A stretch of DNA of 64,000 nucleotides from Calothrix sp. PCC 7103 (GTDB lineage Bacteria; Cyanobacteriota; Cyanobacteriia; Cyanobacteriales; Nostocaceae). The stretch's first letter is position 1. Each line of letters starts with the position of its first letter. Both the position numbers and the translations under genes were made by a program. The notes under the pieces were generated by a model that saw only the letters and a program-made list of their open reading frames with translations, searched no databases and had not been told where the DNA came from. The DNA lies in assembly GCF_000331305.1 (NCBI RefSeq), contig NZ_KB217478.1, positions 5,367,595-5,431,594 on the forward strand. Direction: 5' to 3'. Positions 1-9,204 of this stretch are shown piece after piece.

Positions 1-1
1 C

Positions 2-148
2 AACCAGTTGAATCAGGTAATTAATGCTTACAATCAACTTGTGCGAACTAGTTCTCCAGAAGTGCTTGTCAAAATTTCCCAGCATCCATACTTCAAAAAC
101 ACGCTTGCACAATTAAGGCAGATGCGACAAGCTTTAGCTCGCAAATAA
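2..148 (+). CDS. C-terminal end of an unidentified protein (partial)
   Basis: An open frame runs in from the left edge and ends at TAA 146-148, giving 48 residues that finish in ALARK. It is polar, rich in Gln and Asn, and has no recognisable motif. The start and most of the gene lie outside the window, so no function can be given. A weak hairpin (ACCATT at 173-178 with AATGGT at 187-192) follows the stop. Confidence 0.55.
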   Translation, partial: NQLNQVINAYNQLVRTSSPEVLVKISQHPYFKNTLAQLRQMRQALARK

Positions 149-256
149 AAGTCTGTTAATAACCATGCATCTACCATTTTTTGTTTAATGGTACTAATAC
201 ACTATTGTTGAAGTTGAATTATTATATATAATTACTTGCAGCTTTGGGGTATAGAT

Positions 257-535
257 ATGGCAGTTTGGTTTGCTTTTTTCTTTCTACTGTTCGCTTTAGC
301 GGAATTATTTGACTGGGCAAAAGATTTTACTTTGCCTTTACCTATATACATACTTGGTGGCGCCTTTCTTGCGGTTGCTTCCAATTACAATAAACTAATG
401 GGTTCTTATTTTAACGAGACTCCAAACGTAATTCGCGATATTATACCCACTCAAGCAGTTAAACAAAGTAGTCAAGCGGTTGTTTTTGAGGCGCCTCAAC
501 CTGTAGAACATACCTTGCCTGCTTCGGATGAATAA
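257..535 (+). CDS. Small two-helix membrane protein, unknown function
   Basis: About 92 residues when started at the ATG at 257 (MAVWFAFFFL), which directly begins a hydrophobic helix. An in-frame start at 236 would add seven residues. There are two membrane segments, roughly residues 1-18 and 26-43, separated by a short charged loop (ELFDWAKDF). A soluble, Pro- and Gln-containing C-terminal tail follows. The gene stands alone, and a perfect 9-bp hairpin (541-549 with 562-570) lies just after the stop. I do not recognise a named family. The compact two-helix layout suggests a small inner or thylakoid membrane protein, which is inference only. Confidence 0.6.
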   Translation: MAVWFAFFFLLFALAELFDWAKDFTLPLPIYILGGAFLAVASNYNKLMGSYFNETPNVIRDIIPTQAVKQSSQAVVFEAPQPVEHTLPASDE

Positions 536-540
536 GAACG

Positions 541-570
541 CAACGGATGTAACGGATAATGCATCCGTTG
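541..570. repeat. ACGGATG-type repeat forming a hairpin
   Basis: CAACGGATG at 541-549 pairs perfectly with CATCCGTTG at 562-570. The loop contains another TAACGGAT unit. The same 9-nt unit recurs at 10400-10426 and 45129-45162. It follows the stop of the small membrane protein gene and could act as a transcript-end hairpin, although no T-tract follows. Confidence 0.55.
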
Positions 571-692
571 TAAATTTACATGTCTTGGTACTTATTTTAC
601 TGTTAATTATATTATAAGTAATGCTATAAAAGCTAAGTAATAAGACTTACAAAGCTTTTGAGCAAAAAATGAAAAAGAGATTGACTACTCAT

Positions 693-742
693 AAGACGTG
701 ATATATCCCTAGGGGAAAACCTCCGGTTTACACGTCTCTACA
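693..742. repeat. Dispersed ~50-bp palindromic element, copy 1
   Basis: The stretch from AGACGTG to CACGTCTCTACA has complementary ends and an internal segment (ATATATCCCTA, then GGGAAAACCTCCGGTTTA) that recurs nearly identically at 23951-24004. It sits just after the minus-strand coiled-coil gene. Two nearly identical copies 23 kb apart with paired ends point to a small non-coding mobile or structured repeat. Confidence 0.7.
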
Positions 743-743
743 T

Positions 744-1328
744 TTATTTACCCATTTGTCGTTTCATTCTTTGCAACTCGTCATCTGTTTCTAAACGAAC
801 AAATTGTTCTTCTAGGTCATCGAAGCTACTTGAGCTATTAGTTGACTTCCACCAACCGTCACTTTCTATACGCTGTTGGGTTTTTGTTTGCTTTTGAGCT
901 TGCGCGCGTGTTGCTTGCGCTGCTGTTGCTTTGGTTTGTACTTCCTGGCGCCGAACTTGAATTTTTTGATAAAGTTCTTTAGATTGTTTGATGCGGTCTT
1001 TTATACCTTGCATTTTTGCCCACTGCTGGTTTCCTTGACGCAGTAGTGCTGCTTCTCGTTCTTGTGCTGCGGATGCTAGGTCTTCACGGTTGGCAACTTT
1101 GGCTTTTTGTACTCGCTCATGCCATTTTTGAATTTCGGTTGCTGTGGCAAGAATTTCATCTTGGGAGCGTTTTTCTTGCAACTGCAAGTCCGCTATTAGT
1201 TTTAATGTATCTCCCTCTTGTTGACGCAACTGGTCTAACAGTGCTTCTAACTCCAAATGGGGGTTGTTTTTTAAGAACTCTTCTAAACGGCTTTCTAGAA
1301 ACCGACTCAAATCATCGAATAAGCCCAC
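744..1328 (-). CDS. Coiled-coil protein, TIGR04376-like cyanobacterial family
   Basis: A 194-residue soluble protein starting MGLFDDLSRFLESRLEEFL. Most of it (about residues 25-150) is a charged helical coiled coil rich in Gln, Lys, Arg and Glu. A short acidic tail follows with paired Trp (DGWWKS) and FDDLEEQFVRLE. There is no signal peptide or membrane segment. The N-terminal amphipathic helix and long coiled coil recall PspA/Vipp1-like architecture, but it matches better a conserved cyanobacterial family of unknown function that I remember as TIGR04376. The exact family name is recalled, not searched. The role is unknown, perhaps scaffolding or membrane association. The gene is monocistronic and ends inside the flank of a palindromic repeat. 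Confidence 0.75.
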   Translation of the reverse strand: MGLFDDLSRFLESRLEEFLKNNPHLELEALLDQLRQQEGDTLKLIADLQLQEKRSQDEILATATEIQKWHERVQKAKVANREDLASAAQEREAALLRQGNQQWAKMQGIKDRIKQSKELYQKIQVRRQEVQTKATAAQATRAQAQKQTKTQQRIESDGWWKSTNSSSSFDDLEEQFVRLETDDELQRMKRQMGK

Positions 1329-1467
1329 TGTTAGAACTCCAGGGTTGAGATGTCACATTCATTGTAATAATTATCGCCCCCATACGAAAAGTGGGTCATC
1401 GCACTTGAGTCATATATTGACCTGCGTTTCTTTAGCAATATCTTTAATGAAAACGAAAGTTTTGGGT

Positions 1468-1482
1468 AGAAACCCGGTTTCT
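1468..1482. repeat. AGAAACC-GGTTTCT palindrome
   Basis: The 15-bp near-palindrome AGAAACCCGGTTTCT lies just beyond the stop of the minus-strand M15 peptidase gene. The same motif recurs at 17284, 26257, 26307, 41820 and 41843, with degenerate copies near 45083 and 54641. Confidence 0.7.
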
Positions 1483-1487
1483 TAAAG

Positions 1488-2366
1488 TTATAGTGGTGTT
1501 AGCCAGTAGGTAATTCCTCTGACGATTTTTTTGTTGAAGCCAAAATCTGGTAATTTTTCTTCTGGTACACCTAAATAAGTCCAGTGAGGTAAATCTGTTT
1601 CTACAGTTTGGAACCAGCCATTTTGGTTTAAAGCTTTTCTTTGTGTTGCTGTCGCAACTCTTAAATCTATTGCTAAACCCCATAAGTGCTGTGATGTTCC
1701 TGGTGGCGCCACTACATTTAATATAGCTGTCTCTCGACCTTGCTTAACTCGTTCTAAAGTATTATTGTTGGCGTATTTTTTCCAAAATCTCAGATTTGTT
1801 TCGTATGTCCGTGTACAGTCACCTGCACCATATCCAGATTTTAAGGGAATATTGATTTGTTTGTCAGCGATATTGAATGCATCAGCAGCAGCTTTTTGCA
1901 GAAAGCAGTTATTTCCACTGTTGACTTTGCCCATTACTAAGCTTGCTTGGTAAGTTCTTGTTTCTTCAGGGTTGGGGAAAAATACTTTTGGTGGCAGTTT
2001 TATCCCTGAATTTAGATTAACAAAAGGCGCCCCATATTGACGCAACATAATATATTCAAACGTATTAGGATTGGGTATTAATGGTAGTTGAGTTGTAATA
2101 AAAGCTAAAAAACGCTCTTTTTGTGGTAATGCTAAGTTAGGAGTAGGTGTAGGAGTTAAAGATGGTGTGGGGTTTGTTATACATGGACGGTTTTGATTTG
2201 GACTTTTTAAGGCACCCTCAATTAAACAATCTTCGTTGGCTTTTAGGTCATTGGCGCCTGTAACATGATTTACATTACCATTACTAGCGACTAAAGTTAA
2301 GCTAGTGAATATCACCAAACAAATATAAATGCCTTTTTTGAATGATTTCTTTAATACACTATTCAT
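1488..2366 (-). CDS. M15-family D-alanyl-D-alanine carboxypeptidase-like peptidase
   Basis: A 292-residue exported protein. The N-terminus has a basic start and a hydrophobic segment (about 12-27), then a Thr/Pro linker (TPTPTP near 71-76). The C-terminal domain carries the M15 zinc-peptidase signature: SQHLWGLAID (S225, H227, D234) and the downstream ETDLPHWTYLG (E256, D258, H261). His227, Asp234 and His261 would bind zinc, with an acidic residue at 256 or 258 as catalytic base. Such enzymes (VanY, DdpX, L,D- or D,D-carboxypeptidases) trim peptidoglycan peptides in the periplasm. The spacing of the acid relative to the last His differs slightly from the common ExxH, so substrate specificity is uncertain. 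The start ATG overlaps the stop of a 50-codon ORF (ATGA), suggesting translational coupling. Confidence 0.8.
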   Translation of the reverse strand: MNSVLKKSFKKGIYICLVIFTSLTLVASNGNVNHVTGANDLKANEDCLIEGALKSPNQNRPCITNPTPSLTPTPTPNLALPQKERFLAFITTQLPLIPNPNTFEYIMLRQYGAPFVNLNSGIKLPPKVFFPNPEETRTYQASLVMGKVNSGNNCFLQKAAADAFNIADKQINIPLKSGYGAGDCTRTYETNLRFWKKYANNNTLERVKQGRETAILNVVAPPGTSQHLWGLAIDLRVATATQRKALNQNGWFQTVETDLPHWTYLGVPEEKLPDFGFNKKIVRGITYWLTPL

Positions 2367-2515
2367 ATACTTTCAACTAAAATTCCTTCTCGATAATCAT
2401 TTAGATTAATTAGTTCCATAAACGCTTGATGTCGCGATTTAGGTAAATTATATTCTTTGATGTCCTTTGCTGTAATAACGTTTCCTTGACGAGTTATAAT
2501 TTTTCCATGTTCCAT
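2363..2515 (-). CDS. Small 50-residue protein upstream of the M15 peptidase
   Basis: This minus-strand ORF begins MEHGKIITRQGNVITAKD and ends LVESI. It is 50 codons plus TGA, and its stop overlaps the ATG of the peptidase gene in an ATGA arrangement typical of coupled cistrons. The sequence is hydrophilic with no membrane helix and no motif I recognise. The frame stays open upstream to a stop at about 2582 but offers no other ATG. A fragment of a longer decayed gene cannot be excluded. The tight overlap is the main argument that it is real. Confidence 0.45.
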   Translation of the reverse strand: MEHGKIITRQGNVITAKDIKEYNLPKSRHQAFMELINLNDYREGILVESI

Positions 2516-2783
2516 AGCCAGTTTATTTTTTTGTCGTAGGTTAATTGAAGGATTTTCATTTGTGTGTGTGGATGGTTTTATTTAATACTTTGATTGTAAA
2601 GTTTAGATGAATTTTAGCTTATTCATGAGTGAATCTTGATTTGAATCGGCGATTAATAAAATAGTTCTATGTAGTTACAGGCATTGTAATTAATTTAACC
2701 TACCCTAAAGGCAATCTGAATTACAAAGTATGGTTTATTTCGGTTAAAATTAACAGTATCAAAAACATGCTTACTGAAAGTTT

Positions 2784-4706
2784 ATGACCATGCACGAAAA
2801 AGTAGAATTCCAAGACGCTTTCGATGTGGTCGTCGTTGGTGCAGGTCACTCCGGTTGTGAAGCTGCACTTGCGACAGCACGTCTTGGATGTCGTACTCTG
2901 CTGTTGACACTTAATTTAGATAAAATTGGTTGGCAACCTTGTAACCCAGCAGTTGGTGGCCCTGCCAAATCTCAATTGACGCACGAAGTTGATGCACTTG
3001 GTGGGGAAATTGGCAAGATGGCTGACCGTACTTATTTACAAAAACGTATTCTTAATTCTTCGCGTGGCCCTGCGGTTTGGGCTTTACGCGCGCAAACTGA
3101 TAAGCGTGAGTATGCGGCAATTATGAAAACTATTGTCGAGAACCAAGAGAATTTAATGGTTCGCGAAAGTATGGTGACAGATTTGGTGCTGGGTAAAAAT
3201 GATGAAGTCATTGGTGTTCAAACTTATTTTGGTGTCGCTTTTGAATGTAAAGCGGTAATTCTCACAACAGGCACTTTTTTGGGTGGCAAAATTTGGGTTG
3301 GTAATAAGTCAATGGCAGCTGGACGTGCGGGAGAATTTGCCGCAGAAGGTTTAACAGAAACCCTCAATCAACTTGGCTTTGAAACTGGGCGCCTCAAAAC
3401 TGGTACACCTGCACGTGTTGATAAGCGGTCGGTAGATTACAGCAAAATGATTTTGCAACCAGGTGATGTTGATGTGCGCTGGTTTAGTTTTGACCCAGAA
3501 GTATGGGTTGAGCGCGAACAACTTCCTTGCCATATGACGCGCACTACGAAAGAAACACATAAATTAATTAATGAAAATTTACATTTGTCACCTGTGTACG
3601 GTGGTTGGGTAGAAGCAAAGGGCCCACGTTATTGTCCTTCTATCGAAGATAAAATTGTGCGATTTGCTGATAAAGACAGTCATCAAATTTTTATTGAACC
3701 CGAAGGACGCGATATACCAGAACTGTATATTCAAGGTTTTTCAACTGGACTACCCGAAAATCTACAGCTACAAATGCTGCGAACTTTGCCGGGACTCGAA
3801 AAATGCGTAATGCTGCGTCCCGCTTATGCGGTAGAGTATGATTATTTGCCCGCAACGCAGTGTTTTCCGACGTTGATGACTAAGAAAGTTGAAGGTTTGT
3901 TTTGTGCGGGACAAGTAAATGGTACAACTGGTTACGAAGAAGCTGCTGCCCAAGGAATTGTGGCGGGAGTTAATGCCGCTCGATTTGTACGTGGTCAATC
4001 AATGATTGTATTCCCTCGTGAACAAAGTTATTTAGGCACGTTGGTTGATGATTTGTGTACTAAAGATTTACGCGAACCCTACCGAATGTTAACTAGTCGC
4101 TCAGAGTATCGACTTGTTCTACGTTCAGATAATGCCGACCAGCGTTTAACACCTTTGGGACGAGAAATTGGTTTAATTGATGACCGTCGCTGGGAAATGT
4201 ACACCCGTAAGCAAGCTAATATTACTGCTGAAAAAGAACGGTTGTATGCAACCAGAGTCAAAGAACATGACGAAGTAGGTAAACAAATTGCAAATGCTAC
4301 CGGGCAAGCTATTAAAGGTTCTATTACTCTTGCTGATTTAATCCGGCGCCCTGGTTTCCATTATATAGATTTGAATAAGTACCAACTTGGTAATACTGAA
4401 CTCGACCGCGCCGAAACCGAAGGTGCAGAAATCGATATTAAATACTCAGGGTATTTAGCACGTCAGCAAAGTCAAATTGAACAAATTGCTCGTCAAGCAA
4501 ATAAACAGCTACCTGCTGAATTAGATTATACATCGATTGAAACTTTATCAAAGGAGGCAAGAGAAAAGTTATCTAAGGTGAAACCCCTTACTATCGGTCA
4601 AGCTGCGCGTATCGGTGGAGTCAACCCAGCCGATGTAAATGCTTTACTAATCTTTTTAGAAATTCGTCAAAACCAGTCAGAGAAAGAATTTCCGGCATTA
4701 GCTTAA
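2784..4706 (+). CDS. mnmG: tRNA uridine-5-carboxymethylaminomethyl modification enzyme MnmG (GidA)
   Basis: A 640-residue protein of normal family length. The FAD-binding dinucleotide motif [10 protein letters not shown] is at about residues 19-28, followed by the family block [15 protein letters not shown] (51-65). A further conserved segment, [12 protein letters not shown], occurs near residue 380, and a C-terminal helical domain follows. With MnmE, MnmG installs the carboxymethylaminomethyl group at U34 of certain tRNAs, using FAD, NADH and methylene-tetrahydrofolate, in the cytoplasm. The ATG at 2784 gives [10 protein letters not shown] directly ahead of the Rossmann fold; the second Met (residue 3) is a near-equivalent start. 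The gene is monocistronic here, with no mnmE nearby. Confidence 0.97.
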   Translation: MTMHEKVEFQDAFDVVVVGAGHSGCEAALATARLGCRTLLLTLNLDKIGWQPCNPAVGGPAKSQLTHEVDALGGEIGKMADRTYLQKRILNSSRGPAVWALRAQTDKREYAAIMKTIVENQENLMVRESMVTDLVLGKNDEVIGVQTYFGVAFECKAVILTTGTFLGGKIWVGNKSMAAGRAGEFAAEGLTETLNQLGFETGRLKTGTPARVDKRSVDYSKMILQPGDVDVRWFSFDPEVWVEREQLPCHMTRTTKETHKLINENLHLSPVYGGWVEAKGPRYCPSIEDKIVRFADKDSHQIFIEPEGRDIPELYIQGFSTGLPENLQLQMLRTLPGLEKCVMLRPAYAVEYDYLPATQCFPTLMTKKVEGLFCAGQVNGTTGYEEAAAQGIVAGVNAARFVRGQSMIVFPREQSYLGTLVDDLCTKDLREPYRMLTSRSEYRLVLRSDNADQRLTPLGREIGLIDDRRWEMYTRKQANITAEKERLYATRVKEHDEVGKQIANATGQAIKGSITLADLIRRPGFHYIDLNKYQLGNTELDRAETEGAEIDIKYSGYLARQQSQIEQIARQANKQLPAELDYTSIETLSKEAREKLSKVKPLTIGQAARIGGVNPADVNALLIFLEIRQNQSEKEFPALA

Positions 4707-4823
4707 AAAAAGCATTATGAAGCGCGAGTATAGTAGTAGGGTATACATCTAAGGGACTGATGCGATATATGACACATTTTTTTACTAGCTATTATCACTT
4801 AGTCCCGGATGAAAGCAAACTAT

Positions 4824-4847
4824 TTTCTCAGTATTTTTGCTGAGAAA
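4824..4847 (+). terminator. Hairpin in the gap between mnmG and the next gene
   Basis: TTTCTCAG (4824-4831) pairs with CTGAGAAA (4840-4847) around an 8-nt T-rich loop, about 120 bp after mnmG. No strong T-tract follows the stem, so intrinsic termination is possible but unproven. The rest of the 315-bp gap 4707-5021 holds one GGCGCC site (4927) and nothing else I recognise. Confidence 0.4.
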
Positions 4848-5021
4848 GAAATATAAGTTGTTGAATTAGTTACAAATTACTGGACAAATTCAATCGAACC
4901 CGCGTTAAATTCACTCACTTGCATTGGGCGCCCGACCCACTCCCATTGCTTAAAAGTACCCATTAAATGCGGTGAGGGTCATAATCCTAACCGCCCTAAA
5001 ATTCTATAACTGAAAGTCGTT

Positions 5022-6353
5022 ATGTCTACCGAAGCCAGTACCCATATTCTTCTAGAAGAACCATCTGAAGATTTAATCGTTAGCGAACCCTGGTCTATCG
5101 ACAATTATGCTGATGGTTTAATGGATGAACTTTTTGCTGATATTGACCATATTCTTGATGGAAAAAGCGCTATTCCTGTACATACCATCGAACCAGAATA
5201 TGTTCGTCTGCAAACAATTAAGGTGCCGCCTGTCGTTATTCCCCGAACTGAGCAGGTGACTGTTAATAACCAGCAGTTGAGTCAAGTTCGCAAAGAAAAA
5301 CAGACGAAAAACGCTGTTCCTAAAACTGTTATTAAACATCGCAAACCTCGACGCTGGTTAAATAAAGTATTTTCCTTAGCTGCAACTGTTGGTGTAGCAG
5401 CTGTGGCGATGGTTTGTATAAATAATTCTGGTTTGTTAAATCGTTTAGTGTCGCGTTCGTTCCAACAGTCGTTAATGGCGCCAAATGAAACCGCAACTAC
5501 AGAGGTCGATCAAGTTGCGGACGTGCAAACTGATTTAGTAAATTATATGCTCGGTGCCTTAGCCGCAATAGACCGACAAGATATTAAACTTTCAAATCAG
5601 TCTGCAAAATCTGCATATATGGCTGTTGCAAATCCTCAACCAATTACAATGGCTGGTACTCCCGCAGGACAACTGCCTCCTCCAATGGCAGCAAATAATA
5701 CTGCTCCTACTAATGGTCGTTCTACAACTGTAGTTGAACGTATCTATATTCCTGTATATCAGGCGCCTTTGCCAATGCGTTATGCACCACCACAAATTCC
5801 GGGTGTTCGCGGGACTTTACCACCAGTACCAACACAACCACAGTCACAAGCAGGTGCATTACCTCAAACTCCATCAGTAAAAACCGCACTAAATAATGTT
5901 GGTAAAAAACTTAATAACGCCACCAAACCTTTGAATGTGTTTGCTGCGGTACGTCCTGCACTCAAACCGCTAACCATCGCGCGTACACCAATTAATATCA
6001 ATCCACCAAAAGCACCGAGTGTAAATCTTTCAGCATTCCGTGCAATTCCACCGCAACTCCCAACCGCAAAACCAAAAGCACAAACCAATATAGAAACAGT
6101 TAGACCAGCACAACCACAACCTAAAGAAGTTGCTGTTGCTCCTACTAATCCTATTTCTCACACACTTGAGGGATTACTCGAACTCGGTGATAAATCTGCT
6201 GCTTTATTTAAAGTCAATGGCGTTACTCGGAGAATCGAAATTGGCGAAGCTATTGGTGCCAGTGGATGGACTTTAGTTGAAGTTGCCAACGGTGAAGCTG
6301 TTATTCGTCGCAATGGTGAAGTTCGCTCGATTTATGCTGGACAAAACTTTTAA
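5022..6353 (+). CDS. Membrane-anchored proline-rich protein with a GspC/PilP-like C-terminal domain
   Basis: A 443-residue protein in four parts: an acidic cytoplasmic N-terminus (1-105), a basic stretch (KHRKPRRW) leading into one membrane helix (about 113-133), a long Pro/Ala/Gln-rich linker (about 200-375), and a compact C-terminal domain (about 380-443). That domain contains ALFKVNGVTRRIEIGEAIG and ends GEVRSIYAGQNF. It resembles the small beta domains of type II secretion GspC and type IV pilus PilP proteins, where a 'result is null without this signal' pattern sets periplasmic contacts. This likeness is by eye. A role in envelope-spanning assembly is inferred. No pil or gsp genes are adjacent. 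An intrinsic terminator lies at 6497-6520. Confidence 0.65.
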   Translation: MSTEASTHILLEEPSEDLIVSEPWSIDNYADGLMDELFADIDHILDGKSAIPVHTIEPEYVRLQTIKVPPVVIPRTEQVTVNNQQLSQVRKEKQTKNAVPKTVIKHRKPRRWLNKVFSLAATVGVAAVAMVCINNSGLLNRLVSRSFQQSLMAPNETATTEVDQVADVQTDLVNYMLGALAAIDRQDIKLSNQSAKSAYMAVANPQPITMAGTPAGQLPPPMAANNTAPTNGRSTTVVERIYIPVYQAPLPMRYAPPQIPGVRGTLPPVPTQPQSQAGALPQTPSVKTALNNVGKKLNNATKPLNVFAAVRPALKPLTIARTPININPPKAPSVNLSAFRAIPPQLPTAKPKAQTNIETVRPAQPQPKEVAVAPTNPISHTLEGLLELGDKSAALFKVNGVTRRIEIGEAIGASGWTLVEVANGEAVIRRNGEVRSIYAGQNF

Positions 6354-6397
6354 TTAGTTTGGTTTATTTGAGAATCAGAATGCAATTTAATATAATT

Positions 6398-6478
6398 CAT
6401 CCCCCCAACCCCCCTTGTTAAGGGGGGGGGTAAGAATCTATCTATTCCCCCCCGAATTCGCGTTCTTGTTGGGGGGAT
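6398..6478. repeat. C-rich/G-rich inverted repeat
   Basis: CCCCCCAACCCCCC is followed by a run of nine G, then another C-run and G-run (CCCCCCC at about 6447, GGGGGG at about 6471). This matches a widespread cyanobacterial intergenic palindrome of the CCCCCAACCCCCCTT type. It lies between a stop codon and the terminator at 6497. The rest of the gap 6354-6897 is AT-rich and shows no further gene. Confidence 0.55.
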
Positions 6479-6496
6479 TAAAATTTTCTATTTTAC

Positions 6497-6520
6497 GCCT
6501 GTATTCGCAGGCTTTTTATT
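6497..6520 (+). terminator. Intrinsic terminator
   Basis: GCCTG (6497-6501) pairs with CAGGC (6508-6512) around a short loop. TTTTTATTT follows immediately. It lies 144 bp after the stop of the proline-rich protein gene and reads in the same direction. Confidence 0.65.
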
Positions 6521-6897
6521 TGGTGCTAAATAATATTATTCGATTAAATGAAATATGGGTGTAGGGGTTTGACACCTCACTGCTTACAACGAGCGAAATA
6601 CTTTATGTATTTATGCTGAAGTCAAAAATATTAGTTTTAGTTAATATTATGTTACTCAATTATTTATACATTGTATTTGGCATTAGATTAAGTGTTGATA
6701 TTGCTTGACGCATTCTATATTGAATTGACTAATTAATAATCACAATATATACGGTTAAAGCGGACGCGCGTATCAGTTGTAAGCTTTCTTGGAGTGGCGC
6801 CAGCGAAGCGATGACTTTTGACGCTACGTGTTAAACCTCACCCCAACCCTTTTTTTTTACAGAAGAGGGGAACAGATTAATATGTCAAAAGCATTGT

Positions 6898-9126
6898 ATG
6901 AAGTCATCTGATAAAACGTTAATGTTTAAGCAAGAAATATTGCTTCACCGCATTGCTAACCGTGTGCGGGAATCTTTGGAACTGAAAGACATTTTAAGCG
7001 CAATGACTGCGGAGATGCGTGCTTATTTAAATACAGACCGCGTAAAGATTTACCAGTTTAATTCCGACGGCAGTGGGGTAGTAATTGCAGAGTCACTAGC
7101 CGAAAATCGATTACCTTCTTTAATGGGGTTACATTTTCCTGCGGATGATATACCTTTATATGCGCGTGAATTGTTTGTACGGGCACGGCAACGCAGTATT
7201 GTTGATTTAACGTCGCATGAAATTGGTATTAGTCCTTTGAGTAACCCAAATGGAGAGATAAATTCAGACCAAGATATTCGTTGTCGTCCTGTTGACCCTT
7301 GCCACGTTGAATATTTAACGGCAATGGGGGTGAAATCATCTGTTGTTGTGCCAATTGTTTTGGAAAGCGAACAAACAGGTAAATATCAACCTCCTTCACT
7401 ACCTAAAGTTGCTCAGTTGTGGGGTTTATTGGTATCGCATCATTCTGAACCGAGGAAGGTGACAGAAGAAGAACTACAGTTAATTCAAGCAGTAGTTGAC
7501 CAGGTATGTGTTGCGATTTCACATTCCATTTTATTGAATCAAGTTCGCGACCAAGCACGTCAAGAAGCTAATATAAATAGTTTAACCAAAATTTTTTATA
7601 CTTCTCCTACCGTTAAATTACAACCTGCACTTGAAGAAGTAGTAAAAAGCTTGGATGGTTCAGGGGGAAGATTATATTTACTTGCTTCGGGTGAACAGTC
7701 AGTAGAAATTTTTACATACGGAATTCAGCCAGATGTAATACATATAGAAGAAAACCGGGTAATTGAACAAAATCGACTTTGGCAAAACTATTTGTATTCA
7801 GTCATAGAAACTGAAGTTGACCAAACGGGGTATAAACCTTGGTCAGTACAGTGGATGCGAAGCATATATGACATTGCTGAAGTATCAGACGAGCAAGTTA
7901 CTAGTACATTATGGGCAATTAGCGATTTATATCGAGAACCGTTATTCCGGACTTTGGCGCCTTATTTTGAATCTACTCAAATTCGTGGTTTATTAATTAT
8001 TCCCTTAGTGTTTGGCGCCACCATTCTCGGTTGTTTAACTATTTTCCGTTCCGAAATCGATACCGAAATTAACTGGGCAGGATATCATAACCCTGATACT
8101 AGACAATTAATGCCAAGACAGTCATTTGAAGTCTGGCGCCAAATTAAAACAAATCAAGTTCAAGCTTGGACTGAAGGTGAGGTTAAATATGCGAGTGCAT
8201 TAGGGGAAAGGTTTTCTACCGCTGTTGCACAATACCGTCTTTATCAGCAGGTACAAGGACTCAATACAAATTTAGAACTTCAAGTGCAAGATCGCACTAA
8301 GCACCTTAAGCAAACCCAAAGTCAGCTTATTCAAAGTGAGAAAATGTCGAGTTTAGGGCAGCTTGTGGCTGGTATTGCACACGAAATTAATAATCCTATC
8401 AACTTTATATATGGTAATATTCGCTATGTAGAAAATCATACTCAAACACTACTAAATTTACTTGCCAGCTATAAACAGCATCATCCTCAACCAACTCAAA
8501 GTTTACAAGAAGAAATTGAGCAAGCGGATATAGATTATATCATTAACGATTTGCCTAAACTGTGTCAGTCTTTAAAATCAGGCGCCGAGCGGATTAGTCA
8601 ATTAGTAAAATCACTGCGAACTTTTTCACGTTTTGACGAAGCTGAGGTAAAAGAAGTTGATATTCACGAAGGATTAGAAAGTACGCTTTTATTATTACAG
8701 CATAAGTTAGAGGCTGATTCAACAGAACAAGGCATAGAAATTATTAGACAATACAGCACACTTCCCTTGATTGAATGCTTTGCCAGTCAATTGAATCAAG
8801 TGTTTATGAATTTGCTAATTAATGCCATTGATGAACTGAAGGTATGTAAGACTGTGAACAAAAGTATTACTATCACTACTTCAATCTTAGATACAAAGTT
8901 TACACAAGTAGCAATTGAAGATAACGGTAGAGGAATTCAGGAAGATATTCAAAATAAACTGTTTGACCCATTTTTTAGTACTAAACCAGTTGGTAAAGGA
9001 ACTGGACTAGGGTTATCAGTTAGCTATCAAATTGTTGAGCGACATGGAGGAAAGCTTTACTACATGTCTCAAGAAAAGCAAGGAAGTAAATTCATTATAG
9101 AAATACCAATTAAACTTTGTAAATAA
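6898..9126 (+). CDS. PAS-less (knotless, Cph2-like) phytochrome histidine kinase
   Basis: 742 residues. An N-terminal GAF domain (about 15-210) carries the phytochrome motif PADDIPLYAR (81-90) and PVDPCHVEYL with Cys135-His136, the expected thioether bilin site. The next domain (about 225-450) has the PHY-domain tongue signature: INWAG (391-395) and PRQSFEVW (406-413). A coiled coil then leads to the HisKA H-box AGIAHEINNP (His495) and a HATPase domain (N-box NLLINAID, G boxes DNGRG and GKGTGLGLS). There is no N-terminal PAS domain, so the layout is GAF-PHY-kinase, as in group II phytochromes. It should sense red/far-red light and phosphorylate an unknown partner, since no response regulator is adjacent. 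The bilin assignment is inferred from motifs. The ATG at 6898 overlaps a 9-codon ORF starting at 6881. Confidence 0.88.
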   Translation: MKSSDKTLMFKQEILLHRIANRVRESLELKDILSAMTAEMRAYLNTDRVKIYQFNSDGSGVVIAESLAENRLPSLMGLHFPADDIPLYARELFVRARQRSIVDLTSHEIGISPLSNPNGEINSDQDIRCRPVDPCHVEYLTAMGVKSSVVVPIVLESEQTGKYQPPSLPKVAQLWGLLVSHHSEPRKVTEEELQLIQAVVDQVCVAISHSILLNQVRDQARQEANINSLTKIFYTSPTVKLQPALEEVVKSLDGSGGRLYLLASGEQSVEIFTYGIQPDVIHIEENRVIEQNRLWQNYLYSVIETEVDQTGYKPWSVQWMRSIYDIAEVSDEQVTSTLWAISDLYREPLFRTLAPYFESTQIRGLLIIPLVFGATILGCLTIFRSEIDTEINWAGYHNPDTRQLMPRQSFEVWRQIKTNQVQAWTEGEVKYASALGERFSTAVAQYRLYQQVQGLNTNLELQVQDRTKHLKQTQSQLIQSEKMSSLGQLVAGIAHEINNPINFIYGNIRYVENHTQTLLNLLASYKQHHPQPTQSLQEEIEQADIDYIINDLPKLCQSLKSGAERISQLVKSLRTFSRFDEAEVKEVDIHEGLESTLLLLQHKLEADSTEQGIEIIRQYSTLPLIECFASQLNQVFMNLLINAIDELKVCKTVNKSITITTSILDTKFTQVAIEDNGRGIQEDIQNKLFDPFFSTKPVGKGTGLGLSVSYQIVERHGGKLYYMSQEKQGSKFIIEIPIKLCK

Positions 9127-9204
9127 ACACCTACGTCGGGTGGGCAGTATTGGACTTAATGCTCGATATGGTGCCAAACTATAAGTAGAATTTTGTGTTT
9201 GAAC

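Noticed and set aside
1016-1485. Plus-strand open frames over the TIGR04376 gene and beyond
   Set aside because: They lie antisense to a well-supported coiled-coil gene and encode low-complexity Leu/His/Val-rich sequence with no start context.
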